Of a stretch of 64,000 nucleotides of DNA, positions 17,604-26,357 are shown in pieces (position 1 is the stretch's first letter; each line of letters opens with the position of its first letter). The DNA lies in the NCBI GenBank assembly GCA_934667845.1, contig CAKUMQ010000004.1, positions 1 through 64,000 of the forward strand, read 5' to 3'. Below the pieces are notes generated by a model. It ran no database searches. It worked only from the letters and a program-made list of their open reading frames with translations, and was not told the DNA's origin. The position numbers were made by a program, and so were the translations under genes. Source of the stretch: an uncultured Eubacteriales bacterium (lineage in GTDB: Bacteria; Bacillota; Clostridia; Oscillospirales; Acutalibacteraceae).

Positions 17604-18530
17604 TTGGATAAATATAAATCGGACGAATTTGAAATGTACAACACGCGGGAGCACGGTTTCGGCTCCACCAAGATCCCCCTGCGCATTTACCGCAGGGAAC
17701 ACAGCCTCACAGCCCCCGCTCCGCTCCATTCCCACAATTTTCTGGAGATCGCCGTGGTAATCGGCGGCAGCGGTACGCATGTAGTCTATCTGCCGGACAT
17801 GGACGGATTTTCCTATTCCCTGTCGAAAGGCAACGTATGTATTGTAGCGCCGGGAGAAAAGCACGCGTTTTCTTTCCGGTCGGGGGAGTCCATCCGCATC
17901 ATCAACATTCTTTTCAGTCCTGCGGTAGTGCAGAAAAGCACCGCCGTCTGCTGGGACGGATTCAACTATGAAGAATTCATTCAGCTATGCTCCTATGCCT
18001 CCGTCCGCCAGAAGAACAGCCTGCAGCAGATCCTGCTGAATCCCAACGAGCTCGAGCAGATCTGCCGGCTGATCGAAAAGATCGAGGGAGAATTTTCCCG
18101 CAAGGAGTCCGGCTACAGCACGATGATCCAGCTGTATTTCTCCGCTATCCTGACCATGATGCTGCGCTGCTACCGGCGGGAGATCCCGTCTGCCGGAATA
18201 GAGGAGGAGCGCTCGCTTGTCGCGAAGCTCCTGCTTTACCTCGATACCCATTACGCACAGCGGATCACGCTGGAGCAGCTGTCGGAAATGACTCATTTCA
18301 GCACCCGCCATATCACACGGCGCTTTAAGGCCACCGTCGGTATCTCCCTGAACCAGTATCTGCTGAATCAGCGGATCGCCTCCGCCAAATCCCTGCTCGT
18401 CACCACCGATAAAAAGGTGTCGGAGATCGCCATGGAAAGCGGATTTGATAATTCCGCCTATTTCTGCCAACAGTTCAAGCGCGAGACCGGTCACACCCCC
18501 AACGCATACCGCAGGCTCAGTCAGCTTTGA
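17604..18530 (+). CDS. AraC-family transcriptional regulator
   Basis: 308 residues from TTG 17604, chosen because AAGGGTGAG lies upstream; an ATG at 17565 sits too close to the predicted transcription start and lacks a ribosome-binding site. The N-terminal half is a cupin-like ligand-binding domain ('HSHNFLEIAVVIGG', 'IVAPGEKHAFSF'). The C-terminal ~100 residues contain two helix-turn-helix motifs: 'ITLEQLSEMTHFSTRHITRR' and 'VSEIAMESGFDNSAYFCQQF'. Such proteins sense sugars and activate adjacent uptake genes. It diverges from the transporter operon and converges with the GH78 gene, overlapping its 3' end by 14 bases. The ligand is unknown. Confidence 0.92.
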   Translation: MDKYKSDEFEMYNTREHGFGSTKIPLRIYRREHSLTAPAPLHSHNFLEIAVVIGGSGTHVVYLPDMDGFSYSLSKGNVCIVAPGEKHAFSFRSGESIRIINILFSPAVVQKSTAVCWDGFNYEEFIQLCSYASVRQKNSLQQILLNPNELEQICRLIEKIEGEFSRKESGYSTMIQLYFSAILTMMLRCYRREIPSAGIEEERSLVAKLLLYLDTHYAQRITLEQLSEMTHFSTRHITRRFKATVGISLNQYLLNQRIASAKSLLVTTDKKVSEIAMESGFDNSAYFCQQFKRETGHTPNAYRRLSQL

Positions 18531-20856
18531 CCGCAGCCGCCCCCGGTTCCAGCAGCACCGAACGGCATACCCGTCCCGTGATCACTTCCTCCTGCACCTG
18601 CCCGTCGGTCAGCTCCCAGCGAACCGGAGTCGGCTGTTCAGCCTCCGCCGTCACCGTCAGTTCTCCGTCGCGGAGCTTCCACGCGACCGCGACCCTGCCG
18701 TGCGGGGTCACATAGCTGCCCGCACACGCCCCGAGCCAGTACATGCGCGGCGCAATGTGCACCCGGGCAAATCCCGGCTCTGCCGGCCGTATGCCGACGC
18801 CTCTGGTCATCAGCTCCTGCAGCGGCACCGCGCTCCAGGCGTGGCAGTCGCTCCGCCAGGTCACCGGATCCTCCGGCCATGTGGTCACCCCCAGCGACAG
18901 CATCCTCTCCCACAGCTTCCACTGCGCACGGGATTCCTCATACAGCCCCGCCTTTTCCAGCGCGCGGAACAGGAAAAACTGCATACAGAAGGAGCACTGC
19001 GAAACCGCCCTGTTCTGCATGGCGGCCCACATCACCGTTTCTGCCCGTCTGCCCCCGGCAGTCCCGGACAGCACCGCCCAGATCTGCGCATGCTGGCTCC
19101 ACTGGCGGCGCCCGACAGTATCGGTATACAGCCCCGCCTCTTCATCAAAGGCATAGGTGTTCACCGCCGCAGCGATCTCCTCCGACAGCCGCCGGTAGGT
19201 ATCCCGGCAGCCGTTCCGCCCCGTCACCTCCGCCAGCTCCGCCGACAGCCGCAGGGCGTGCACCAGCATCAGCGTGTATATCGTATTGACCTCCTGCGGC
19301 TCTTTCACGGGCACGCCGCGTTCCCACGCATCCGTCCAATCGACAAACTGCCAGAACCCGGTATCCGCAAGCAGCTTCCGCTCATCCAGACGGGAGACAA
19401 AATACGCCAGCGCCTTTTCCACCCCGGGGAAAAAGTCGTCGATCAGCTTTTTATCCCCGAAGTACGCATAGTGATCCGCCAGCATCATGATCCAATAGAA
19501 CGTGAAAGAGGGTATGATCTGCAGAATGTTGGCGGGCGAATGACAGGGCATCAGACCGTTCGGCAGCTGCGCATTGTAGAAATCCCGCAGCGCCTTCCTC
19601 GCCAGCCGGTCATCCCAGGACACCGCATACCCGTACAGCGCTTCCAGCCGGGTGTCCAGAAGATACTGCATCCGCTCATAATACGGGCAGTCCATATAGG
19701 TATCGTACATGCAGTTTTTCAAGGTGCGCAAACTGACCGCCCAGATCTGTTCCATCGGTTCCGTCCGGCAGTGAAAAGCAGAACGGACATCCAAAGGATA
19801 GCCTGTCTGCCGGACAGCCTTCAGCCGAATGCGCAGCGCCGTCTCCCCTCCGGTCGCCTCCAACCGGATAAACCGGAAGGCACGGTAGTGAAAGGGCGTA
19901 TACCGCTGCTCCCGTCCGTCGGCAAGGAACACATCCTCTCCGCCTTTCAGATAGCTGCCCGGATGCCGGAAATCATCCCGCTTTCCTTTCACATACTCCC
20001 CGTTTTGGGTATAGCCGTAGCTTTCCGCATACAGGAAGCGAATGACCGCTCCCCGGCCGCCCTGTATCTCCCATTCCGGAAAGGCGGTGCGGTATTCTCC
20101 CGCGTCCAGCTCCAGCCAAGCAGACGCCCGGGCGGGAAGCTCCAGCCAATCCCCAGTAAGGAGCGCCTTGGCCTGTGCGGCGATTTCCGGCGCACAACGG
20201 GTCACTCTCTCCATGCTGACCGCCTTTTCATAGGGGCGGGGAATCGGATCCGGCTCGATCTGCCACACGTTGGCAAGCCCGCCCAGTATGTACGGAACGT
20301 TTTCCGCCACCGCCGCCGCCTGCTGCCATTCCCCGTCCGCATATCCCGGCTCCTGCCATCCCACCGGATACAGCGCACCGTTGACCGATTCGAAATGGCC
20401 GAGATACATCAGCTCGGTATCATTCAGAGGGGTAAACCTGTAAAACGCCGCCGGCAGGCAGCGGTATGTCGTATCGGTCTGCCAGTCGGCATCGCCGCAG
20501 ATCAGCAGTCCCCCCTGTGCGGAAGAAGTCTGTCCCGTCGGTCCGGCTTTAAAATCATTCGCCAGGTGCCGGTCTCCCGGATAATGGATGACCTCTGCCG
20601 CCAATACATTTTCACCGATCCGCAGATAAGGCGCCAGATCCACGGTGTCGGTATAGCGGATGGAAAGATCGCTTTTTGTCGGCCCCCGCAGTATCTGCTG
20701 TCCGTTTATAAACAGAATAAAGCAGCTGTCTGCCGTAACGGTGATCTCCGCGCGGGGCGGAAGCCGGTCGTAGGTCACCGTTTTCCGGAAAAGCATGCAT
20801 TCCGAATGATTTGCCGCCTCTTTCTTCTGCCAGATCCACCAAGCTGCGCGATCCAT
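18517..20856 (-). CDS. GH78-like alpha-L-rhamnosidase
   Basis: 779 residues without a signal peptide, so cytoplasmic. The N-terminal ~300 residues are beta-sandwich ('LFINGQQILRGPTKSDLSIR', typical of the GH78 substrate-binding domain). The catalytic (alpha/alpha)6 region carries 'DTYMDCPYYERMQYLLDTR', matching the acidic DCP-x-x-ER signature where the general acid lies, and later 'GVTTWPEDPVTWRSDCHAWS', a typical C-terminal catalytic-groove segment. ATG is preceded by TAGGAG. GH78 enzymes release rhamnose from plant or bacterial glycans by an inverting mechanism. It has its own promoter region and is probably under the adjacent AraC protein. Confidence 0.85.
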   Translation of the reverse strand: MDRAAWWIWQKKEAANHSECMLFRKTVTYDRLPPRAEITVTADSCFILFINGQQILRGPTKSDLSIRYTDTVDLAPYLRIGENVLAAEVIHYPGDRHLANDFKAGPTGQTSSAQGGLLICGDADWQTDTTYRCLPAAFYRFTPLNDTELMYLGHFESVNGALYPVGWQEPGYADGEWQQAAAVAENVPYILGGLANVWQIEPDPIPRPYEKAVSMERVTRCAPEIAAQAKALLTGDWLELPARASAWLELDAGEYRTAFPEWEIQGGRGAVIRFLYAESYGYTQNGEYVKGKRDDFRHPGSYLKGGEDVFLADGREQRYTPFHYRAFRFIRLEATGGETALRIRLKAVRQTGYPLDVRSAFHCRTEPMEQIWAVSLRTLKNCMYDTYMDCPYYERMQYLLDTRLEALYGYAVSWDDRLARKALRDFYNAQLPNGLMPCHSPANILQIIPSFTFYWIMMLADHYAYFGDKKLIDDFFPGVEKALAYFVSRLDERKLLADTGFWQFVDWTDAWERGVPVKEPQEVNTIYTLMLVHALRLSAELAEVTGRNGCRDTYRRLSEEIAAAVNTYAFDEEAGLYTDTVGRRQWSQHAQIWAVLSGTAGGRRAETVMWAAMQNRAVSQCSFCMQFFLFRALEKAGLYEESRAQWKLWERMLSLGVTTWPEDPVTWRSDCHAWSAVPLQELMTRGVGIRPAEPGFARVHIAPRMYWLGACAGSYVTPHGRVAVAWKLRDGELTVTAEAEQPTPVRWELTDGQVQEEVITGRVCRSVLLEPGAAAVKAD

Positions 20857-20891
20857 GTCAACAACTCCTACCCTTTGCCGTGTCTATGCCT

Positions 20892-20902
20892 TCATTATAT
20901 CA
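20892..20902 (-). promoter_or_regulatory. Extended -10 promoter of the GH78 gene
   Basis: TGATATAAT on the minus strand (TG-N-TATAAT) lies about 40 bases before the GH78 start. No good -35 box is seen, which fits an activator-dependent or extended -10 promoter. Confidence 0.5.
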
Positions 20903-20970
20903 GCAAGGCGGAATTTGCGTATAACAAAAAGGACGTTATATAAAAGAAAACGGACTTTTCATAAAAATTT

Positions 20971-20987
20971 CCATAAAACAACTATGG
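20971..20987. promoter_or_regulatory. Inverted repeat upstream of the GH78 promoter
   Basis: CCATA-N7-TATGG in an AT-rich stretch about 75 bases upstream of the -10 box. It may be a regulator-binding site; the only support is symmetry and position. Confidence 0.25.
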
Positions 20988-21026
20988 TTTTCTCATGAAT
21001 TTCGGAGCATTTGGTTTTGCCTGTTT

Positions 21027-21182
21027 TCACATCCCCGCAGAATTTTCTTTCCGGCTGTTCTCCGGCGATTCCTCCCCCCGCCCGGGCGGAAATCGCCTGC
21101 CGCCATCCTCACCGGCTGCCCACAGTGCATGCCGCTTCGCCGCTCCCGGAAACGGGGGAATGCACACCGCGTTTTCTGCCAA
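21027..21182 (-). other. Coding-like open frame of 51 codons, uncertain small ORF or gene remnant
   Basis: From TTG 21182 the minus strand reads 51 codons with a balanced composition (begins LAENAVCIPPF, contains KRHALWAAGEDGGRRF). There is no ribosome-binding site, and a strong terminator stands just upstream. It lies in the 575-base gap between the GH78 gene and tRNA-Ala. It is either a remnant or a spurious frame; I recognise no family. Confidence 0.2.
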
Positions 21183-21195
21183 ATAAACGGAAACG

Positions 21196-21237
21196 CAAAA
21201 AAGCGCTGACCCGGGAATCTTTCCCGGGTCAGCGCTT
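21196..21237 (-). terminator. Strong intrinsic terminator (minus strand)
   Basis: Perfect 16-bp stem (AAGCGCTGACCCGGGA / TCCCGGGTCAGCGCTT) followed on the minus strand by six T. It lies 195 bases downstream of the tRNA gene's own terminator, so something in 21238-21395 may be transcribed. Confidence 0.85.
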
Positions 21238-21249
21238 CTCTGCGACAGA

Positions 21250-21378
21250 TCAGCCTGCCGACAGCCGCCCGCCCTTTACGGCATATGCCTTCGGCGTACA
21301 GCCGTCCCCTTTATTTTCATAAAAGCCCCCTATCCCCATACCCTCAGACGCCGCGCCGATCTTCGCCTGTAAGCGCAC
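21250..21378 (-). other. Coding-like open frame between two terminators, uncertain
   Basis: The minus strand reads 42 codons from GTG 21378 (or 29 codons from ATG 21339) to TGA 21250; the inner part contains GGFYENKGDGCTPKAYAVKG, which looks like real protein. No good ribosome-binding site is present. It is bounded by the tRNA terminator upstream and a strong terminator downstream. It could be a small gene, the tail of a degraded gene or a dispersed element. Confidence 0.25.
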
Positions 21379-21395
21379 TTCCCGAATAAAGGCGC

Positions 21396-21432
21396 AAAAA
21401 AACACCGTAATTCTATCAGAATTACGGTGTTT
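21396..21432 (-). terminator. Intrinsic terminator of tRNA-Ala
   Basis: Stem AACACCGTAATTC / GAATTACGGTGTT with a short loop, followed on the minus strand by TTTTTTT, directly after the CCA end of the tRNA. Confidence 0.9.
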
Positions 21433-21508
21433 TGGTGGAGACGAAGAGGATCGAACTCTCGACCTTACGGATGCGAACCGTACGCTCTCCCAGCTGAGCT
21501 ACGCCCCC
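21433..21508 (-). tRNA. tRNA-Ala (anticodon CGC)
   Basis: A 76-base cloverleaf with encoded CCA. The acceptor stem GGGGGCG pairs with CGTCTCC and contains the G3-U70 wobble pair, the alanine identity element. D arm GCTC...GAGC, anticodon stem TACGG/CCGTA with loop TTCGCAT (anticodon CGC, reads GCG), and T arm GAGAGTTCGATCCTCT are all present. A consensus promoter and a terminator flank it, so it is a single-gene transcript. Confidence 0.95.
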
Positions 21509-21590
21509 ATACTGCAAAATCTCACAGCGGTTGCTTTTCTGAAATACCGACCGCACTAAACAGGTGGTGCGTTTTTCAGAACGCCTAACC

Positions 21591-21619
21591 AGTATACCGT
21601 ATAATTCCCCGTTTGTCAA
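21591..21619 (-). promoter_or_regulatory. Promoter of tRNA-Ala
   Basis: TTGACA (21614-21619), 17-base spacer, TATACT (21591-21596): near-perfect housekeeping promoter, as expected of a strongly expressed tRNA gene. Confidence 0.88.
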
Positions 21620-21675
21620 GAGGTTTTTTCGTTTTCTCCGCAAATTCCGCAAGAAACTCAGCCGATGGCTGTCGA

Positions 21676-22467
21676 TCAGCGGCGGCGGCGCTTTTTCTTT
21701 CCCGAGCTGTACAGGAATTTTTCCGAGAGAGAAAACTCCCGATAACCGAGATAATACCCAAGCGCGCAGGTCGCCGGTACAAGCAGCGTCAAAAGCGCGA
21801 TCGGCAGCAGACACCAGCCCGCCATTTCCGCGGTGCTGCCCGCGTTGCCGGTCATTCCTTGGATCAGCAGGATATACGGCGCATTGAGCCACTCATATAT
21901 ACGGAGGAAGCCCCCGGTGATTACGCCGAAGCGACTGAGGATCAGCAGGATATAGCAGACAAATCCGGGGATGCCTGCCAAAAGGCCGATCTTCAGCCCG
22001 CGCAGCTTATCCTCGGCCAGACGTCCGAATGTGACATTGTTGTTATCCTTATCGCCCAGCGTCCACAGATCGGAATAGGGCATGGAAAGCAGAAGCAGCA
22101 CCATGCACAATCCGGTCAGCAGCTGATAGAAAAAGCGGGCGATCGGATCCATTTCCGAGCGGATGGACACCGTGAATTTTCCGTCTTCCGACTCCTCCGA
22201 CGAGCTGTCCGAAACCGCTGCGCCCGCCTCCTGTGAGGCGGCGCCGCTCTCCTCATCGAAATAGCGGGTCTCCACAAGAACGGGGTTGCTGTTCTCGTCA
22301 TACTGATACACCTGCTCACCGATGGTGTGCGTGCCCAGCCCGGTGAAGATCATGGTCATGGAAAAATACACGATGATCGCCAGTACGCCGCCGAATATCG
22401 TTTTTAAGAACACCTTTCCCGCAACCTTGGCATCCCGCGCCCCTACGTTAATGATCTCATCTGCCAT
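21676..22467 (-). CDS. Multi-pass membrane protein of unknown function
   Basis: 263 residues. Hydrophobic helices lie near residues 22-45, 112-133, 155-180, about 188-205 and 220-245. An extracytoplasmic or loop segment (~50-105) is acidic and Ser/Glu-rich ('SDSSSEESEDGKF'). The C terminus is a run of Lys/Arg (KKKRRRR). There is no recognisable catalytic motif and I do not assign a family; YIP1-like four- or five-helix proteins are a possibility. ATG is preceded by AAAGGAG. It has its own promoter and lies between the tRNA and the ABC exporter operon. Confidence 0.75.
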   Translation of the reverse strand: MADEIINVGARDAKVAGKVFLKTIFGGVLAIIVYFSMTMIFTGLGTHTIGEQVYQYDENSNPVLVETRYFDEESGAASQEAGAAVSDSSSEESEDGKFTVSIRSEMDPIARFFYQLLTGLCMVLLLLSMPYSDLWTLGDKDNNNVTFGRLAEDKLRGLKIGLLAGIPGFVCYILLILSRFGVITGGFLRIYEWLNAPYILLIQGMTGNAGSTAEMAGWCLLPIALLTLLVPATCALGYYLGYREFSLSEKFLYSSGKKKRRRR

Positions 22468-22525
22468 TCGGTTTTCGCTCCTTTATGTTTCCCGCTGCCG
22501 GGACATCATTCAGCCGTATAAGGGT

Positions 22526-22554
22526 ATCTTACCATGTTTTTGACCGCTTGGCAA
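22526..22554 (-). promoter_or_regulatory. Promoter of the membrane protein gene
   Basis: TTGCCA (22549-22554), 17-base spacer, TAAGAT (22526-22531) on the minus strand. Confidence 0.65.
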
Positions 22555-22601
22555 TCCCCAAAAACCGCATTTTCCGGCTTTTTCGTCCAAAACCGGCTTT
22601 A

Positions 22602-22640
22602 CACCGGCCGGCTCCGTGCAGGCACGGAGCACGACCGGTG
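22602..22640 (-). terminator. Hairpin after the ABC exporter operon, probable terminator
   Basis: Stem CACCGG...GCTCCGTGC / GCACGGAGC...CCGGTG just after the last ABC gene. The T tract on the minus strand is weak (TGTAAAGCCGGTTTT), so termination may be partial or factor-assisted. Confidence 0.5.
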
Positions 22641-22656
22641 CAGAAAGAAAAGCCGA

Positions 22657-24627
22657 TCAATCAAGCTCCCGTTTGCCGGTATACAGCTCGTAATACCGTC
22701 CCTTTTGGGCGAGCAGCTCGTCGTGACTGCCGCGTTCGATGATCTCGCCCTGCTCGAGCACCATGATGGCGTCGGCATTGCGCACCGTGGACAGGCGGTG
22801 CGCGATCACAAACGTCGTGCGATTCTTCATCAGGCGATCCATACCGTGTTCAATATGCCGCTCGGTACGGGTATCGACCGAGCTGGTCGCCTCATCGAGC
22901 ACCAAAATCGGCGCCTTGGAGATCGCCGCGCGGGCAATATTCAGCAGCTGGCGCTGTCCCTGGGAGAGGTTGGCGCCGTCGCCCTCAAGCATGGTCTGGT
23001 AGCCGTCTGACAGGCGCATGATGAACGAGTGCGCGCTCGCGAGCTTGGCGGCGGCAATGACCTCTTCATCCGTGGCATCCGGGCGGCCGTAGCGGATATT
23101 CTCCATCACCGTGCCGGTAAACAGGTGGGTATCCTGCAGCACCATGGCGATATTTTTGCGCAGCGTCTCGCGCTGATAATCGCGGATATCCACGCCGTCT
23201 ATGGTGATCTTTCCCTCGTTGATGTCGTAGAAACGGTTGAGCAGATTGGTAACCGTAGTCTTTCCCGCGCCGGTCGAGCCGACAAAGGCGATCTTCTGAC
23301 CGGGATGGGCATACAGCGAAATATGCTTTAAGATGATCTTATCCGGCACATAGCCGAAAGTAACATCGTCAAACACCACGTCGCCATGGATCTCTGTCGC
23401 GACCGCATCGGGCTTATCCGCCGCTTCGGGCGTCTCATCCATCACGGCAAACACCCGCTCCGCACCGGCAAGCGCCGCAAAGATCGCGGACGTCTGCTGA
23501 GAGATCTGGTTGATCGGCATGGAAAACTGCCGCGAATAGCCGGCAAATACCGTCAGTGCGCCGGGCGTAAACCCGGCGGTGCACATCAGAATACCGCCCA
23601 CGCCCACGGTGACGGCATAGCTGATCTGCGAGGTATTGCCCATGATCGGCCCCATGATGCCGCCGTAGAACTGCGCCTTGAACTGCTTATCGCGCAGCTC
23701 GTCGTTGAGCAGGGCAAACTCCTGCTCGCATTCCTCTTCGTGGTTGAACACCTTAATGACCTTCTGCCCGGTGACGGTCTCCTCAATGTAGCCGTTCACC
23801 GCGCCGAGCGCCGCCTGCTGTCCGCCGTAATACTTGCTGCTGCGGCGGGCAATCGCACCGCCGCCCTTGATAAACAGCGGAATAAATATCACCGTCACCA
23901 GTGTGAGGATCCAGTTGGTGCTGATCATAAAATAGAAGGTGCCGAGCAGGGTGATCACACCGGAGACAATGCTGATCAGCGAGTTATTGAGCATCACGTC
24001 GATGTTATCCACATCGTTGGTAAACCGGCTCATCACTTCACCGGTCGGATGTCCGTCAAAATAGCGCACGGGCAGTCTTTGCAGCTTTTCAAACAGGTCG
24101 TTGCGCAGTGCCTCCGTGGCGTTTTGCGACACCCGCATCATCAGCCGCGCCTGAATATAGGTGGCGGCAATACCGATCAGATACACACATGCCAGCACAA
24201 TAAGCGCCGTGAACACATAGACCGACACCTCGGCGATCTTGCCCGATTCCCGCAGAGCGCGGATCGGCGCCAGCTCCGTAAAGGCGGTGATCACCTTGTC
24301 AGCCACCTGTTCGGTGCTGCTCGGGCGGATGACCGCATCCGGCTTGACCGCCACGGTGATATGGTTGATGATCGGGGCGAGCAGATAGGAGCCACACAGC
24401 GAAGCGACGGTACTGATCAGCATGCACAGCAGCACCAGCACCAGCCGGAACCGATAGGGACGGATATAGCTAAGCAGGCGGGACACCGTTGCGCGGGCGT
24501 TTTTCGGCTTGCCGTGCGCACGGGCGCCGGGGCCGCGTCCGGGACCGCCCATCGGTCCCTTAGACGGAGCTGCCGCAGAGGCATATTGTTTTTGCAGTTG
24601 TGCCAATGAACGCGCCATCACACTCAC
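22657..24627 (-). CDS. ABC exporter half-transporter with canonical ATPase site
   Basis: 656 residues: an N-terminal Gly/Pro-rich cytoplasmic tail, six membrane helices (~65-360) and a nucleotide-binding domain. Walker A is GSTGAGKTT, the signature is 'NLSQGQRQ', and Walker B is 'ILVLDEATSSVD' with the catalytic Glu. It overlaps the preceding half-transporter by 4 bases (ATGA). The partner carries Asp in place of the catalytic Glu, so the two form an asymmetric heterodimeric multidrug/lipid exporter of the BmrCD/TM287-288 type. The upstream MarR gene suggests induction by a toxic compound. Confidence 0.93.
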   Translation of the reverse strand: MSVMARSLAQLQKQYASAAAPSKGPMGGPGRGPGARAHGKPKNARATVSRLLSYIRPYRFRLVLVLLCMLISTVASLCGSYLLAPIINHITVAVKPDAVIRPSSTEQVADKVITAFTELAPIRALRESGKIAEVSVYVFTALIVLACVYLIGIAATYIQARLMMRVSQNATEALRNDLFEKLQRLPVRYFDGHPTGEVMSRFTNDVDNIDVMLNNSLISIVSGVITLLGTFYFMISTNWILTLVTVIFIPLFIKGGGAIARRSSKYYGGQQAALGAVNGYIEETVTGQKVIKVFNHEEECEQEFALLNDELRDKQFKAQFYGGIMGPIMGNTSQISYAVTVGVGGILMCTAGFTPGALTVFAGYSRQFSMPINQISQQTSAIFAALAGAERVFAVMDETPEAADKPDAVATEIHGDVVFDDVTFGYVPDKIILKHISLYAHPGQKIAFVGSTGAGKTTVTNLLNRFYDINEGKITIDGVDIRDYQRETLRKNIAMVLQDTHLFTGTVMENIRYGRPDATDEEVIAAAKLASAHSFIMRLSDGYQTMLEGDGANLSQGQRQLLNIARAAISKAPILVLDEATSSVDTRTERHIEHGMDRLMKNRTTFVIAHRLSTVRNADAIMVLEQGEIIERGSHDELLAQKGRYYELYTGKRELD

Positions 24628-26357
24628 TCCCCTTTCCTATCCATCTGGGAATAGTAGATCTCCCGATAGGTCTCATTGTTTTCGAGCAATTCCTCGTGCG
24701 TACCCACGCCGGTGATCCTGCCGTCGTCCATCACGACGATCTGATCCGCCTCCATCACCGAGGTAATACGCTGGGCAATAATGATCTTAGTCGAATCCGC
24801 CAGATCCTCGGCAAACGCCTTGCGGATCTGCGCTTCCGTCGCGGTATCGACCGCGGAGGTGGAGTCGTCCAGAATCAGGATCTTCGGCTTTTTCAGCAGA
24901 GCGCGCGCAATACAGAGACGCTGCTTCTGCCCGCCCGACACATTGGCGCCGCCCTGTTCAAGATCGGTCTGATACTGATCCTTAAAGTTGCGCACAAACT
25001 TATCCGCCTGGGCATACGCCGATGCGGTCTCCAGCTCCTCCTGGGTGGCATTGGGGTCGCCCCAGCGGAGGTTTTCCTCGATCGTCCCCGAGAACAGCAC
25101 GTTCTTTTGCAGCACCATACCGACGCCCTCGCGCAGATGATACAGCGAATAGTCGCGCACATTCACGCCGTCGACCAGCACCTCGCCCTCATCCGCATCA
25201 TACAGGCGGGGGATCAGCGAGACAAGCGTCGTCTTTCCGCAGCCGGTCGAGCCGATGATGCCGACCGTCGAGCGCGGCTGTATGGTCAGTGAAATATCGT
25301 CAAGCACCTTGTCCTCGCTGTTTTTGTAATAGCGGAACGACACATGGCGGAATTCCACCTGTCCGTCCCGCACCGGCAGCGCAGGCTGTGCCGCGTTGTC
25401 ATCCGACAGATCCGGCTTTTCGTCCAGCACCTCGCGGATACGGCGTGCCGAAGCGAGCGCACGCGAGGAGGTCATCAGCAGGAATGTCACCATCATCAGC
25501 GACATCAGGATCTGGTTGACATAGGTGATGAACGCCGACAGATCGCCGACCTCCATCCCGCCGTCAAGCACAATGCGGTGGCCGAACCAGATAACGGCGA
25601 TCACGGTGGCGTACATGAAGAACGTCATGACCGGCTGGAGGAAGATCACGACCCGCATAGCCGACAGACCGGCATCCTTCAGATCGCGGTTGGCTTTGTG
25701 GAACTTATCCACCTCATAGTCCTCACGCACAAAGGATTTCACCACCCGTGTATTGGTGATGTTCTCCTGCACGGTGGAATTCAGGCGGTCGATCTTGCCC
25801 TGCATTTTCTGAAAGCGTGGGAAGCCGACGCTGATAATGGCGGCGATAATGATCAGCAGAAGCGGAATGCTCACCGCAAACACCGTGGCAAGCGAGGGCT
25901 TGAGCAGGATCGCCATGATCAGTCCGCCGATCAGCATACCCGGCGCGCGCAGCGCCATGCGCAGCAGCATATTCACAAAATTCTGCAGCTGGGTCACGTC
26001 ATTTGTGATCCGCGTCACCAGCGAGCCGGTGGAGAACCGGTCGATGTTGGCAAACGCAAAGCTCTGGATCTTGCGGTAGACGTCATTGCGGACATCGGCG
26101 GCAAAATTGACCGACGCCTTGGCGCCGAAATAGGCGCCGCCGACGCCGCCCGCCATCATCAGCACCGCAATGCCCGCCATCGCCAGACAGATGCCGATGC
26201 TGCCCGACACGGTCAGCGTCTGGTCGTTCCCCTGGTTGATCACCACGGAGAGGAGCTTCGGCATCACGACCTCGCCGATTACCTCGACGATCATACACAA
26301 CGGACCGATCACAAAATACGGCCAGTAGGGTTTTACATAGGTCATCCACTTTTTCAC
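24624..26357 (-). CDS. ABC exporter half-transporter with degenerate ATPase site
   Basis: 577 residues: six membrane helices (~13-300) followed by an ATPase domain. Walker A is GSTGCGKTT and the signature 'NVSGGQKQ' is canonical, but Walker B reads 'ILILDDSTSAVD', with Asp where the catalytic Glu is expected. In heterodimeric exporters such as TM287/288 this marks the subunit contributing the non-catalytic site. It overlaps the MarR gene by 4 bases upstream and the other half-transporter by 4 bases downstream, so all three are translationally coupled. Confidence 0.93.
   Translation of the reverse strand: MKKWMTYVKPYWPYFVIGPLCMIVEVIGEVVMPKLLSVVINQGNDQTLTVSGSIGICLAMAGIAVLMMAGGVGGAYFGAKASVNFAADVRNDVYRKIQSFAFANIDRFSTGSLVTRITNDVTQLQNFVNMLLRMALRAPGMLIGGLIMAILLKPSLATVFAVSIPLLLIIIAAIISVGFPRFQKMQGKIDRLNSTVQENITNTRVVKSFVREDYEVDKFHKANRDLKDAGLSAMRVVIFLQPVMTFFMYATVIAVIWFGHRIVLDGGMEVGDLSAFITYVNQILMSLMMVTFLLMTSSRALASARRIREVLDEKPDLSDDNAAQPALPVRDGQVEFRHVSFRYYKNSEDKVLDDISLTIQPRSTVGIIGSTGCGKTTLVSLIPRLYDADEGEVLVDGVNVRDYSLYHLREGVGMVLQKNVLFSGTIEENLRWGDPNATQEELETASAYAQADKFVRNFKDQYQTDLEQGGANVSGGQKQRLCIARALLKKPKILILDDSTSAVDTATEAQIRKAFAEDLADSTKIIIAQRITSVMEADQIVVMDDGRITGVGTHEELLENNETYREIYYSQMDRKGE

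Noticed and set aside
18445..20943. Plus-strand open frame of 832 codons opposite the GH78 gene
   Set aside because: Composition is biased to Arg, Pro and His, it overlaps the AraC 3' end and no start signal is present; GH78 on the minus strand has family motifs.
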